Of a stretch of 64,000 nucleotides of DNA, positions 27,356 through 40,026 are shown piece by piece (within the stretch, counting starts at the first letter, position 1; each line of letters begins with the position of its first letter). The DNA is taken from contig NC_064539.1 in NCBI RefSeq assembly GCF_023856365.1, positions 28,423,493-28,487,492 of the forward strand, given 5' to 3'. Below the pieces are notes generated by a model, which had not been told where the DNA came from, ran no database searches, and worked only from the letters and a program-made list of their open reading frames with translations. Position numbers and translations under genes: made by a program. The DNA is from Brienomyrus brachyistius (Eukaryota > Chordata > Actinopteri > Osteoglossiformes > Mormyridae).

Positions 27356-28914
27356 GCTGGGTGTACCATAACATCACAGTATCCCAGAATGCACCTCTCC
27401 AGAGTAACAGGAATTATACGGGGAAAAAAGGCGGCCAAAACCAAGCCAGCCACTAAATCCTACAGAGAGCTGCCCCCCCCCCCCCCCTGCCCCCATACAC
27501 AGATACACAACACTGTTGCTTGTTGAACACAGTGGCAAACATCAGAGGGATCAAGCGCGCCTTGGAAGTTTATTAAGAGCAGATGGGATCATAAGCAGGA
27601 AGACCACTGTTTAATGGAGGGGGGTCGGCACGTGTCACAGGTACGCTTTGGCAAGTCAGGCTCCTGCGCCCGCATGGCTGCCATGTGACACAGGCTGGCC
27701 GCACTCTAACAGCTGCAGCTTTGCAGCAAATGGCGTGCTGCTGGATAATTTGCACCCCCCACAGCCCCCGCCTTTCCACTTTGAAGCTGCCGTGCACTAT
27801 AATAAAGAAGCAGAAGGCCCAACCTTTTTATTCTGCAGTGCCAGTAAAATGCGGCTTAGCGCCAGGCCGCGGCTGCGGCGGCACCTGCGACGGCCGCTGC
27901 TGGGATGAAAACGGCAGCTGCAGGTATTCACCGCGTGCGGCTTAATGGGAGGCGATTAAACGCCCCGCGCCGCAGAGCGCTGGCGGCGCGGCCAGCGGCC
28001 GTCATTCAGCATGACACAAAATTGCGACGGCTGCGACAGAGGCGGAGCAGCAACATCAGGCAGGAAATGAACGGAATTAAATGAGCTGAAAGGGTTTTGC
28101 GGGACTGAAGGCGCAAATCTTCCGTTTTTGTTCAGTGAAATACATGCACTAATGGATTTCTCAGTATTGGCATCAGTATATCATTGTACTATAGTGGCTC
28201 AAACATCTTTAAATACATTACAATAGATCACTGCTGGATTTCAGCATTGTGTTTAAATGTGCTTTTCTTTGCACCGAATTAGTTTGTAGGGGCCCATACA
28301 GGGTAGCATGTCATTCAAATGACCCTTTGATGGAAACACCGCAAGTCCATCAGCGGCATTTAAATCAATCCATAATTGATTTATTGTTAGATGTGACCTA
28401 AGGTAACCAGCGGGCTCTCCGGTTAGAGGTTAAATACGTGTCAAAAGTGTAAAAATTCATGTTGCGGACGTTAGCAATAGCATTCTTTGGGAGGTATTTA
28501 GTGCTTTAGCTACCTTTAGCAGCCTATATTTAAAATGTACAGGGTTTTGACAAATGAGTTTTATTTTTGAGCTAATTAAGCAGTTTTTGGTTGTGCTTTT
28601 TAAGAATAGTGTATATAATTCAAATGCGCTCATGAGCTTTTAGGGTTAGCGTTAAAGTCTGGATTTCGTTATTTTCCTGGAGTTATCCATGATGGGTTTC
28701 ATGTCTCTATCTGCCACTCCCCATTTATCTTCATGTATTATTGGGGGATCAGTGTGCAAGATGATATAGTCACTATGCAAACACAATCGCTGCTCAGAAT
28801 GCGACGATAAAAGAAGCACTTGTGGGTTCTGTGATGGGGTGGAGGGGGCTGTGCTTTTCGGATGGAGTACGGGAGCACAAGGGGTCCGATTCTTCCAGAC
28901 GGGTGAGCGCTGGT

Positions 28915-28934
28915 GGGGGGGGGGGGGGGGGGGG
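28915..28934. repeat. poly-G run (20)
   Basis: Twenty consecutive G in the large intron between coding exons 2 and 3. Confidence 0.95.
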
Positions 28935-30013
28935 TGGGACAGGGGCCCTGTCATCAATTATCGGCCTTTGTCTCAGAAAGGCCTTATCGGCAATAGCACG
29001 GCAGGAAGGGGGCAGCCCAACAATGGGCGGCAGCCCGACCCCCAGAGACCGCCCGTCTCCTTCCAGGCCCCGCCCACGCCTACCGAAGGCCCGGGACGGA
29101 ATGCTCCGTGCGTGCCGGTGTAAAAATAGGCCCTCGTTACTTGCAATTTTCCAGATGATTTAGAAAGTATAAAACAAGTATACAGTGCAGGGTGAGCGGG
29201 CGCAAAGCTGCGTGAGGCCGCTCCCGCCATTAAAGACGTGTAAACAGATTTAAGGCCGTGTTCTTTCAGCTAGCTGTTGTGAAATGGGTCGTCCAATGAG
29301 CCGCCCTCTCAGGAAGTAGTAATATTCCATTCCAAACTTTTGAATTTATATCTTGCTAAAATACTGTTTGTTTTAACATTTTTATACCAGGAGTAACAAA
29401 AAATGCTACATAAATTGCTCAGAGAACAAAACAAATACAATTAGTTTTTTTTTTATTTTTGACTGCAGTTAAATCTGCTTTGTATATTATTTTAAATAAT
29501 TTCAAGGGTTTTCAAACCAGTGTGTATTTATTTACAAATCTGTATGTGTCTTTGGGATAAATGTGATAAAAAGTTTGAGGGGCCAATTTTGAGCTTGAAG
29601 TTGAAGTTTACCGCGTGAGGGTTTGGGGGGTGGACACAATAAAGGAAACAAATAAATCGGGGGGGGGGTGCCGTCACCTGGACTCCCCTCACGGCGGCAC
29701 CGGTGACCTTACAGAAAGTACTGTGCCGTCTTCCCGGACCGGCAGCATCTCAGGAAACAAAGCGCTTATTGAGCTGCGTTTGTACCGTCGGCGGGCTGGG
29801 CTGGGCTGGGCTGGACTCGGCGTGTGACAGTGTAATGACAGCGTCTAGTGCCTGTGGTTGCAGGGGGGAGGGAGGGCCCCCCCCCCTCCCCCCCCATCAC
29901 TGCCGGCCCTCTCAAAGGGAGGCCGATGACTAAAACAGGGCTTCTCGTTGGCCCCCCTCCCCCGGCACGCCCATCCCTCCCCATTTTCCTTGGCAGGCCC
30001 GGCAAAGCCAGGC

Positions 30014-30045
30014 CTATTTTTAGCCACACTGCGGTCTATTTTTAG
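30014..30045. promoter_or_regulatory. paired perfect MEF2 binding sites
   Basis: CTATTTTTAG occurs at 30014-30023 and again at 30036-30045, 22 bp apart (about two helical turns), in otherwise GC-rich sequence. Both match the high-affinity MEF2 form CTA(A/T)4TAG. A third consensus match, CTATTTTTAA, lies at 30619-30628, and a 9/10 match at 29120-29129. MEF2 autoregulation is established for mef2c enhancers in general; function of this pair is inference. Confidence 0.5.
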
Positions 30046-30270
30046 ACAGCTACCGGGTTTTGAGGCATTTATAAGGGAAAGAACACAGAAAACGCAAAGG
30101 GGCAGGCCGGACCGGGGGGGGGGGGGTCGTGGTGAAGGCCCAAGGGAGGGGGGCAAGGGTTGTGGAGAGGGCTTGCAGTCTCGGGCAGCCATATTTTCAC
30201 ATGTCAGTGTGGGGAATCCAGCTGTTTCCAATCTGAAAAGGCGGTGAAATATTTTTTTCTAAGTAGCTTC

Positions 30271-30295
30271 GGGGGGGGGGGGGGGGGGGGGGGGG
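30271..30295. repeat. poly-G run (25)
   Basis: Twenty-five consecutive G, in the large intron about 230 bp to the right of the paired MEF2 sites. Confidence 0.95.
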
Positions 30296-33200
30296 TGGGC
30301 TGAGATCACAAAAGTTCGTGGTTTTATAAATAACTGCATCCTCAGGCAAACTGGCCAAGATACAGCTAGCCGTTACCACGTGAAACAGCACGGCCAAGCA
30401 CTACAGCCCACCCCCAATAACAAAGGGGACTCTCTCTGTCGGTGAAATTTTTGACAAGCTGTCTTTTGAAGGGGGCGGGGGGATTTTTCATGGCCATGCA
30501 GTATTTGACAGCCTTCCCCCTGCTTTTGCTTCTCTCTTTCTTCCCCTCGTTCTTCTGAGTTGCTTTACCACGGCTTTGTTTAGACAGAAGGGTCATATAT
30601 TAGGGTCCACTGTACAGGCTATTTTTAACAACCACACAAAAAAGCAGAAGAGAATAACCCTAAAATAAATTCTACGAGGCCACATTTAAAAAACAAACTT
30701 CCTATTTCACGCCTTGCAGTACTGGTTTTATTTGTGTTTTTCTCACTCGCGTCAACATGCGTCGGATTATTTCTGACTTAAATCACAAGCCATTGATTAG
30801 AAATGAAGGGGTCTGTGTGCAGCTAAGGCAGCGTGCCGGTCTTCCTGCCGAGCCACGTGAACGACACGAAGACATAAAGCCACTCCTGTCACCATCGCCT
30901 TTTAATGTCAGAAGGTTAGTGCACGTGATCCAGAAAAGCTGATTGGCACGTTGATCCTAAAGATCGGTAACCATGTCACATCCGTGTTTAGCGAGGCCAG
31001 GCAGAAACACGCTGTTAGAAATGCAGCCCGCAAGTGAGTGAGACGGAAAAAAATAATGCGGTAAGGATGCAGGACGTGAGCTTACAGGCCGGGGGGCGAA
31101 GGACCATTCCAGGAATCTGACTCCGAGACCCTCGCCGGAGATTAAAATTGACGGAAAGTCATTAGGATCGGTGCGATGTTGGCGGGGAACAGGAGTGAAG
31201 TCGAACCCAGTGCAACGGATGCACTTGGTTGTCATGGATTTGAAAATCAAGCACCATCCGGGGTCAGAGTGCGATGTGGCGCAGTCTGCCCACCCTCTAG
31301 CACTCACTGACGTTTTTTTCCCCCCCTTTGCATTATCATCCAACACCCCCAACCCCCCCCCCGTGCCCCGGAGCACGAGGCAGAAACGTACCAGGAGCAC
31401 CCAGAGCCGTGAGGGAGGTTTGCCGAATCTCATTAGCCGAGAAGGTAGTCATTAACAGCACGACCTTCGGAAATAATTAACAGACCCTTCCGTACCCCCC
31501 CCCCCCCCCCCCCAGCATTCACTCAGCCCTTTCCCTGAGCTTGTGTACATGATCATGGGGGCGGCCAGGGGGTGGTGTTTTGAGATTAAAGAGAGGACAT
31601 TCAGATTACGCTAATCTGAGAAATAGGATTGCCCCTCTCCACCCCCCCGCCCCCCACATGGCTCCTGAGTGGCCCCCACCTCCCTGTCCATCCTCACTGC
31701 TTCATTTATTCTCTCCTCCTGTCACTTCATAGTAATGTTGGTATCAAAAAAAGCATAAAGGGGGCTTTGAAAGGAATCCAGAATACACACACACACAAAC
31801 ACACACATGCAAATTATGGAGTGTATCAAAAACAAGCAAGATACTTGAAACCTCAAAGGGTTTGACTCAACACCATGACTCAGCCCAAGAATACTTACTG
31901 CTGCACCTTATGAATATATATCTTTTTCTAAAACAAACAACACTGAACCAAATTAAAATCGGTCCACATTGGATCTCATGCACAGCTGAAGGTTTCTTCA
32001 TATTCCCTAAAGCGATTCCTGTTCTCTGGATATTTCCCAGCTCAGAAAGGCCCTGCCAGATTAGTTGTTTTTTTTTTTTTCTTTCCTTTTTTAATCTCGA
32101 GCCAAAGATAACAAGCAAGCCAGGTCTGCTTTAACAAAGACACATAGCGCACATTCACCGTGACAATATATAGAGCTTAATATAAAGACGACAGTTCTAA
32201 TTACGGACGTTGGTTCCTAGCAGAGAGCTAGCAGGGATGGCCTGTATGCTCGCCGCATGTGATGTGGTGAGATGGCGGATATTCCGAAGCGAACCGGTGC
32301 AGGAGACCAACAGCATCCAGGTTTCGCTCAGGCTGACTCATTACGTTATAGCAGCTCACAGAAGGTGCCTAACGCTGTAGTGACAAACTCACAAAACGAA
32401 AAACGACAAAAAAAAAAAACGCTTAGTTAGAGACTTAGATCTGATTGATCACCTCTCCCTGCACGCTATGTTTTGCCATGTGAAAACATTTCTCCCCAGA
32501 GAAAAACAGCATAAGTTTCAGCTGTTAACCATTTATATGACTTCAAATATCTTGCATAAATAGCATTTATTTATTTGAGGATCTACGTGTCTGTTATCTG
32601 ATATTGGCTTACTGTACTACAGTTATTTTCTAAATACTATATATACGGAGCGTATGCACTACATATACATACTATATAATATATATACTTGTATGTTTAC
32701 ATATTAATAACTAAAGCGACTGAAATCCTGCCGATCACTGGTTCCTGAAGATGCTTAAGTTCCGCCTGGCAGCGAGTTACAGTGCAGTTAGGAAGGAGCG
32801 GCCTGTTTATTTTTTCCCACTGAAGCTGGAGATCTGTGAAAGGCGTCTGAAGTTTATTTTCACCTCTGGAAGCTGTTTGCCGCCCCGGCCCGCAGATGAG
32901 ACACGTTCGCGGTTGTTAATCATCTCCGACGGCTCAGTTTCTTTTTCCAAGCAGACTCACGAGGCAGCCCCCGTCACCGCGTGGATCCGTGTGTCTGTGC
33001 GAGCGTGTGATTTGATGGGGGGGGGGGCTGCCCTGGGATGGGCTCTCTGAGACATAAACATCGCAGGGGGGAGCTCTCACAAGCCCCGTTTCGCCGTTGA
33101 GCCGACGTCGCTAACTGTCAGCCAGAGACGTGCTAATTGCATATAGCTTCCTCGCTAATGCGGCCTAGGCTACTGGGCTCAGCCGCCCACGCACCACGCC

Positions 33201-34736
33201 CTCCTCCCAACCCCCCCCCCGCAACACCCGTTGCTGGCTGCTCCAGGGATGAGATTCTCCGGGGGCATGAGGAAAACTTTCAAGAAGGGGCCGCAGCTGA
33301 ACGACAGGCGGTGGAACCCTGACAGTTAACCTCCCCCCCGCCCCCCAGCTCCTCGCCACATCCCAGGCCCCCCCGCTGAGCTGGCTGAGACATCGGCCCG
33401 TCTCTGCTCGCTCCGTTACACCCTCCACCACCAGCCGCGGCTCCCGGTCCGTCTTGACTCTCGGTGTGTGAAACCGGGAACGACACCCTGTCAGGCGTTT
33501 TCCGGCATCCCTGCTGTCCCCCGCCGTGAAATCTCTCCATGGCCTGTCCGCGCCGCCCGGTTCGGCACCCCTGTGATGGCCGCCAGGGATATTTTCATTT
33601 CCGCAATCCGTTGAAGTACTGCTTGATATGTTATAAAGGTGAGAAGTATCACACTTATCAAACGTCACTCATGATGGGCAGATTCTCCTCGGTCTCACCT
33701 CGTCTGCCTCTGTGTCTGCTTTATACAGCCGACAATTAGGCTCTGATCTGACCCCATGTCCGTGACTTTTGGATTGCACAAGACAAAATGCTAGTAAACT
33801 GTAGCTCATTCTTCATCTAATCTGCATCACAAGCTCACATGTTGAATATTTCAGGGGGCTGGGCTGCATTTTTCAGCGGCGTAATGGCTTAGATGGAAGT
33901 CGAGTGTCATGCAGTGTATGACAAGGGTGTGTGACTCTGTGTGTCACTGTTCCTTCCTCTTGCTGCAAGGGCTATCAGAGAAGGCAAGAGGAGTGTACAG
34001 GGGGCACTGGCAGGGATGGGGGTTTGGTTTGAGAGACACATCGCATGCACACACACACAGACACAGTAACACGCATATACTCAGGCCTCCGACGATCCTG
34101 TCGTCTCCTCTCTAACACGAAAGTCAAGGAGCACAGGTGGCATGGCCCAACCCGCAGCTCCACCCCCCCCCGTGGGCAGCCACGTCAGACTGAGAGCTGC
34201 CCCGGCAAGACGGAGAGTCCGTGATCCACACGGCGAACACCTGCCCCATGACCTTTTGTGTGGCCTGCTGATCTGGCTGGGGTGTGGGGAGGGGGGGGTG
34301 GGCCACGTGTGGGCCACCCCGGCTCTGGGTGCCACCTGGCTCACTCGAGAGCTTGTTGCGTAACCCTCACCGCCAAGACATTCAGTAATACCCAAGACGT
34401 CCTCTTAAGTTCACCTAAGCCCATCCAGGTCTCCCCGAACGCGACTTAAGGGAAACAGCCGGTGTCTGCCAGCACCTAAAGCACCTCGAAGTTTCAAAAT
34501 GACACCAGAGACCCTCAAAACCGTCCTATAAAACATTTAAAGCTATTAAAGTCTACCTTTGTTTGCAACTGCAGTTTTTAGAGATTCCAAGCCTCCAGAA
34601 TGTCCTTCCGTGAAATATTTCCCGTACTCACTGGTCAAATGCTACTCACCTAATACACCCCTTATATAAATAGTGAGCCCAAGTATCCATCTGTCTCCAC
34701 TAAGCGCTGATCCTGCGCGAGGGCGGGGGGGGGGGG

Positions 34737-34935
34737 GGACAGGGACAGGCTGACCACTAAGCCAGTCCATCACTAAGGGCGATTTAGAGACCATAGCGAT
34801 GTAAGAGTAAGTCATCTGACTAATACTTGAGTTTGGGAGGAAGCCGGAGCACTTGGAGGACGTGCATGAAGACACTACAGTGGGTCAGGCGTGCAATTCA
34901 GTCCCCCAGTCTGGGCAGAATGGGGCCGTGGTTCT
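34737..34935 (-). repeat. SINE-like repeat, minus orientation (copy 1)
   Basis: TTTGGGAGGAAGCCGGAGCA and GGCGATTTAGAGACCATAG match the reverse orientation of the fish SINE-like family. The same insertion is in copy 2 at about 46,065-46,260, where an extra 25-base segment sits between the G run and the repeat. Confidence 0.55.
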
Positions 34936-34984
34936 GCCCAATAAAATACCCTCCACCATAGATGAGACAAACAGTGGCCTGTCA

Positions 34985-35368
<384 letters not shown>

Positions 35369-35675
35369 TTATGGCATCGTAAAAGGTTAACACCAATAGT
35401 TAATGTAAAAAGTCCAGTAGAAAGTCTATAGAGTTTTTACTGGTACCCAGTGCTGAGTAACACTTCATTTTATAGGCCAGACAGTTATTTCTGGGGCCTT
35501 TGGGGCCCGAGACCAGCTACCGGGACAAAGAAAATAAAAATAGGTTCATTCACAGCAGCTTAAACGCATCGAGGAGGTTCGGTGAATTCAATGAACGTAT
35601 TCTGTGAATGGCACATACAACAGGCCAGCTTTTCGCTGGCTTTTTAATAAAAATTAACTACGATTTTAAAAACCA

Positions 35676-35679
35676 TTAA
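35676..35679. other. empty TTAA target site in copy 1
   Basis: Copy 1 reads aaccaTTAAactaaacc. In copy 2 the same flanks surround the 3.77-kb element, with TTAA retained on the right (50770-50773) and TTA on the left (47000-47002). This is the pre-insertion allele of a piggyBac-type TTAA insertion. Confidence 0.88.
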
Positions 35680-37850
35680 ACTAAACCAGTTTCTTTGGTA
35701 GGCATGAATAGCTTGCGGGGTCCCGCGTGCCCCCTTGTCTACTTGCAGTTTATGCTGATATCCCTACAGGATCGTCCCGTTGGCCAGGTGTTATCCCTCC
35801 AGGACAATCTTGAATAAATGACAAACGTTTTACACGAAGTAGTTTGCACTTAAACGGCTTTAAACAGACTTGCAGCCACGGAAGCGTGGCAGCGACATAC
35901 CCCCCCCCCCCATACGCCGCACTCCTCCATCCCAAACGCCACCTATTAAACGCCAGCGGAGATCTTGCCTACGAGGGGTTGCACTAAATTTAGAAAATGA
36001 CAAATCCAAGGTGAAGTTCATGGCCCGCAAATTGACTCCCTCCTCCCTCGGCCGATTACAGCCCGGCATTCTGCTGGCACAAGAAGACGTGGCAAAGGTT
36101 CGGGGCTCGGCCGGGCACCGGGAATCAGGGACACCGGGCCTCGCCCCCCCCGCCAGCCGGATCCCGGCCTCGGATTAACGCGAAATGCGTAAAACTCACT
36201 TTTAAAAATACACCAAACAGCTGACGCTTTAGTCCAAAACGAAACTTAAGCCTGCTGCCTTTTTACAATGCATAATCATTTTCGTGATTTATTTTCTCCT
36301 ATTATAATTATCATCATCCTGTATCGCCAACGTTTTTTTGTCTTCTTGTTATCGTCATTTTCCCGGTGTCAGTAATGCGATCTTGTCGTCTGACTTGTAG
36401 ACAAACTACAGCAAACGGTGTAAAAACAAGATCGCGGCCAGAACCCATTTGCGACGTGTAACTCAATGTGCTTAATTCAGTAGCGTCGATTTAAATATGA
36501 TCCTAATAAAACTGGGAGCTGTTAAGAGTCATATGCCTTTCATTTATTCATGTGTAGCGTTGCCCAGTCTGTTTACACTGCATACTAAATTACCGCCGGC
36601 GCAGAAAACAATGCGAGATAAACAGTGCCGAGGCAATTAGCCCGGTCGATTTCATCCTAAACCGAAAGGATTAGAAATCAATGTATTGCAATTAATAACG
36701 GAACTGAAAGTGTTTTAAACCAAATATGATGGAAAAATAAACAAGGGGGATATATTTAGCCTGGACATGGGGCATTTTGTGACTGACAGCGGCGTCAGAA
36801 TGAGTAATGTCACAGAAAGTCACATCTTCCCCTTTCTGCATGTCTGCCCTGCGTGGTACCTGGCCTCTGATGCAAGTGAGAATGAATCATGCTTGGAGCT
36901 GGACAAATCCGAAAGGAAAGAGAGGTCAGTTCTGGCCCCGTTTGTTTTTTTACATTTTTATTATCATAATTATTATTTTAACAAAGATCTTGTGTAATTA
37001 GGCTAATAGTGCATATTTTTTTAAACTAATGATCCTACAAAGCTTCTTTTAACTTCTCTTCAAATGAATAATTATAAAAATAAATAAAAATAAAATCCGC
37101 CATGGAGGTTGCATTTGGTGTCCTGAATGAAGCCGTTTCCTGGAGGAAACAAGGTGTTGAGATGCAGGTTTGCCCTTTCGAGAGGCCGCTGCCAGCACGG
37201 GAAGGACTTTTATTTTGTCCGGTCCCAGGAGGTGCCGCTACCCGGCGAGGTAGAAAAAGGAGCCGGGTGTTCCCTCCGAGCGGAGAGAGAGCGGCTGGAG
37301 CGTGAGCACACGGCTGACTCGACTGTTTGAGTCCATTTCTGCGATTAATTTTTCAAAATGCACAAGGACTGCTGCACCCCCCTAGCTCACTGTGGTGGAG
37401 GGGCCGGGGGATTGGGTCAGGAATTCCGTGGGTGACGTCTTAGTGGGTGACAACTCAGTTCCTGCCAGGCCTGGTGTATAACCCCACCACATCCCCTTAA
37501 CCAGCTTAATAATAATTCATACCAGCTAACTAACCCGCTTTCCAAAGGCCATCTGTCTGGGTGCTAAGATGCCGTTACTGTTCTGATATAAATCATCTCC
37601 GTAACAGGAATCGGATGCATATTGGCGGACAACGGCATCTGATGAGCGGCACCGAGGTGGGCTGCCTCCTCCTACCCCACCCCCCGCCCCTGTCGGCACA
37701 GACGTCATGGTCACACGCGCGGTGCCGATCGCACCCTCCAGGAGGCTACGCCGGTTAGCCCGGCCGACTGCACGCTGCGACGAGGTTCGTGCCAAAAAGG
37801 CACGTGATGGGGACCGGAGTTACAGCCGAATAGCAGCCGCGACGGGTGGG

Positions 37851-37985
<135 letters not shown>

Positions 37986-38184
37986 GTCTGTATTCATATC
38001 TTTGTGGGGACTGTCCATTTATTTCTAGGGGAAAACCCCTTTTAATTTAATTCAGTTTTATATAATTGAATTTCCCCTTGTGAGGATAAAATAGTGGCCC
38101 TCACACTATCAAAATAACAGGTTTAATCCCACAGTGTAACATATATATATATATATATATATAATAAAACAACCCCCCCCCCCC

Positions 38185-38224
<40 letters not shown>

Positions 38225-39934
38225 CCACCCAAAACATGAAAAGCTAGACTGTTATCTGGAACCCAATAGCTATGCAAGCTGAAGGCAGTCAAGCTCACAA
38301 GACATTTAAAGCAATATTCCGTAAACTGTGGACAAAATGTCCCAAACAATCAATCAATCAATCCATCAATCAATCAATCAATTAATCTATCTTCAGAGTG
38401 TCTACAGCGAAACAAATATTTCACAATTATTATCTATGACCCCCTACCTGTAGTAGCAAGATTAAGACAGATTAAGGGAAGGGTGGATGGACAAGTGAAT
38501 ATGTGAATATGCCATGACTACATGTACTATAAAAATCACAAAATACATCCATCCATCCACTTCTTTTTCATCGTTCCAGTGTGGGTTTATGATGACATTT
38601 TAAATCATGGCAGTAAAATATTTTACGCAATGGATCTTTGTCTCTGCAGCTGAATGTGTGTCCTGGGTGTAAAGTTACTCTAACACATTAAATCAGTCAC
38701 ACATTCATGATATCAGGCAGTAAATATGACCTAGGTCACGGCAAATGACTGTTCCTCGTACCTCTGACATTTCCTCCTGCAGCCTTGTTCGAGCTGTGGC
38801 GTTCAGTTCTGTGGTAAGCACTCGCTCTCAGTACTGTGCCCCTGCAATGTCTATAGCGATCGGTGGGAAACGACCATAAAAAAAGGTCCAATACCAACTA
38901 ATACTTTCTCCCACAGTTTATGTCATGGTTGAAATTATGCATCAATTCTGTACCATCTCATATCTTCACAAGTCTGACAGCGTCAACAAGCTTTACAAGG
39001 CTGATGGCAGTGATAAGCCAACAGCCAATATGGTGACAATTGGTTTCCACACATTCTTGAAAGTGCTAAACATTTAAACCCATGCGTCGGTAAGTAAGAA
39101 ACCATTCCGTGTAACACTGTGGTTTGTAAAGAAAGGGATTAGGGCACTTGAATGTCACAGCGAAAACCTAAATCACAGCCGCTGGCCAGTTAGATGTTCA
39201 TGACATTTTCATCTCTGCAGGTAAGTAAGTGCACGCCTCACTACTCAGTGGTTTTGGCCGAGCGTATACTAACTCATGGTGAAGAGCTGTTTTCTTCTCC
39301 AAAATCGCTACCCGTGCATGTCATATTGATGTCTTTTCTCCTCATGGATGATCCAGGCCCAGCCCTCCACCACTGATAGAATTAGCAATATGACACAGAA
39401 TGTGAAGAGACACTCATCTCACTTTCAGTCAGAGCTGAGTTGAGCTCCTGTATGGCATCTAAGAGGCTTCTCTAAAGCAGGTACAAAGAAGGTTCCAGAA
39501 GACAAGCATGTTTACCAGGCGGCTCCCAAGACCCCCACTGTACCTCTGGCACAAAAGAAAAGAGAAGAAGAAAGAGAAAGAGGTCAACAATATCGTCATT
39601 CCCTGCCACGAGAAGAGGCCAGGAAGCATATTTGTATGTGTTTCCTGCCATAACAGGAAGCGCCAGACTGCTTCCCCTTCACAAAGGCTTCGCTTCTGCT
39701 TATCCCACCTCCCGTCCTGCGTTCCTGTTAGCCTGGGGGGGTTGGGGGGGAGGGTCCTTGGAGACAGCCGTCTGTCCCATGCCTGCACACTTTCGTGAGC
39801 CCCCGTGTGCTGTGAACACCGTTACTTTGGCAAGGTCAGGTGGGGCCCTCAGAGAATTTCGTGCTTTCTGTGTATTTTAGCCTTAATATATATATCCTTC
39901 TGTATAATAATACCTCAAGCGATTCTTTCACCGG

Positions 39935-40026
39935 CCTTGCACTGGATAAGAGGAGCAGAAGACGTATGTATGAATGAACGCCTTGCACTGGATAAGAGGA
40001 GCAGAAGACGTATGTATGAATGAACG
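39935..40026. repeat. two-copy 46-bp tandem repeat (copy 1 only)
   Basis: The unit starts CCTTGCACTGGATAAGAGG and ends GTATGAATGAACG, a SINE-like tail. Copy 1 has two units; copy 2 (about 54935-54980) has one. Confidence 0.9.
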
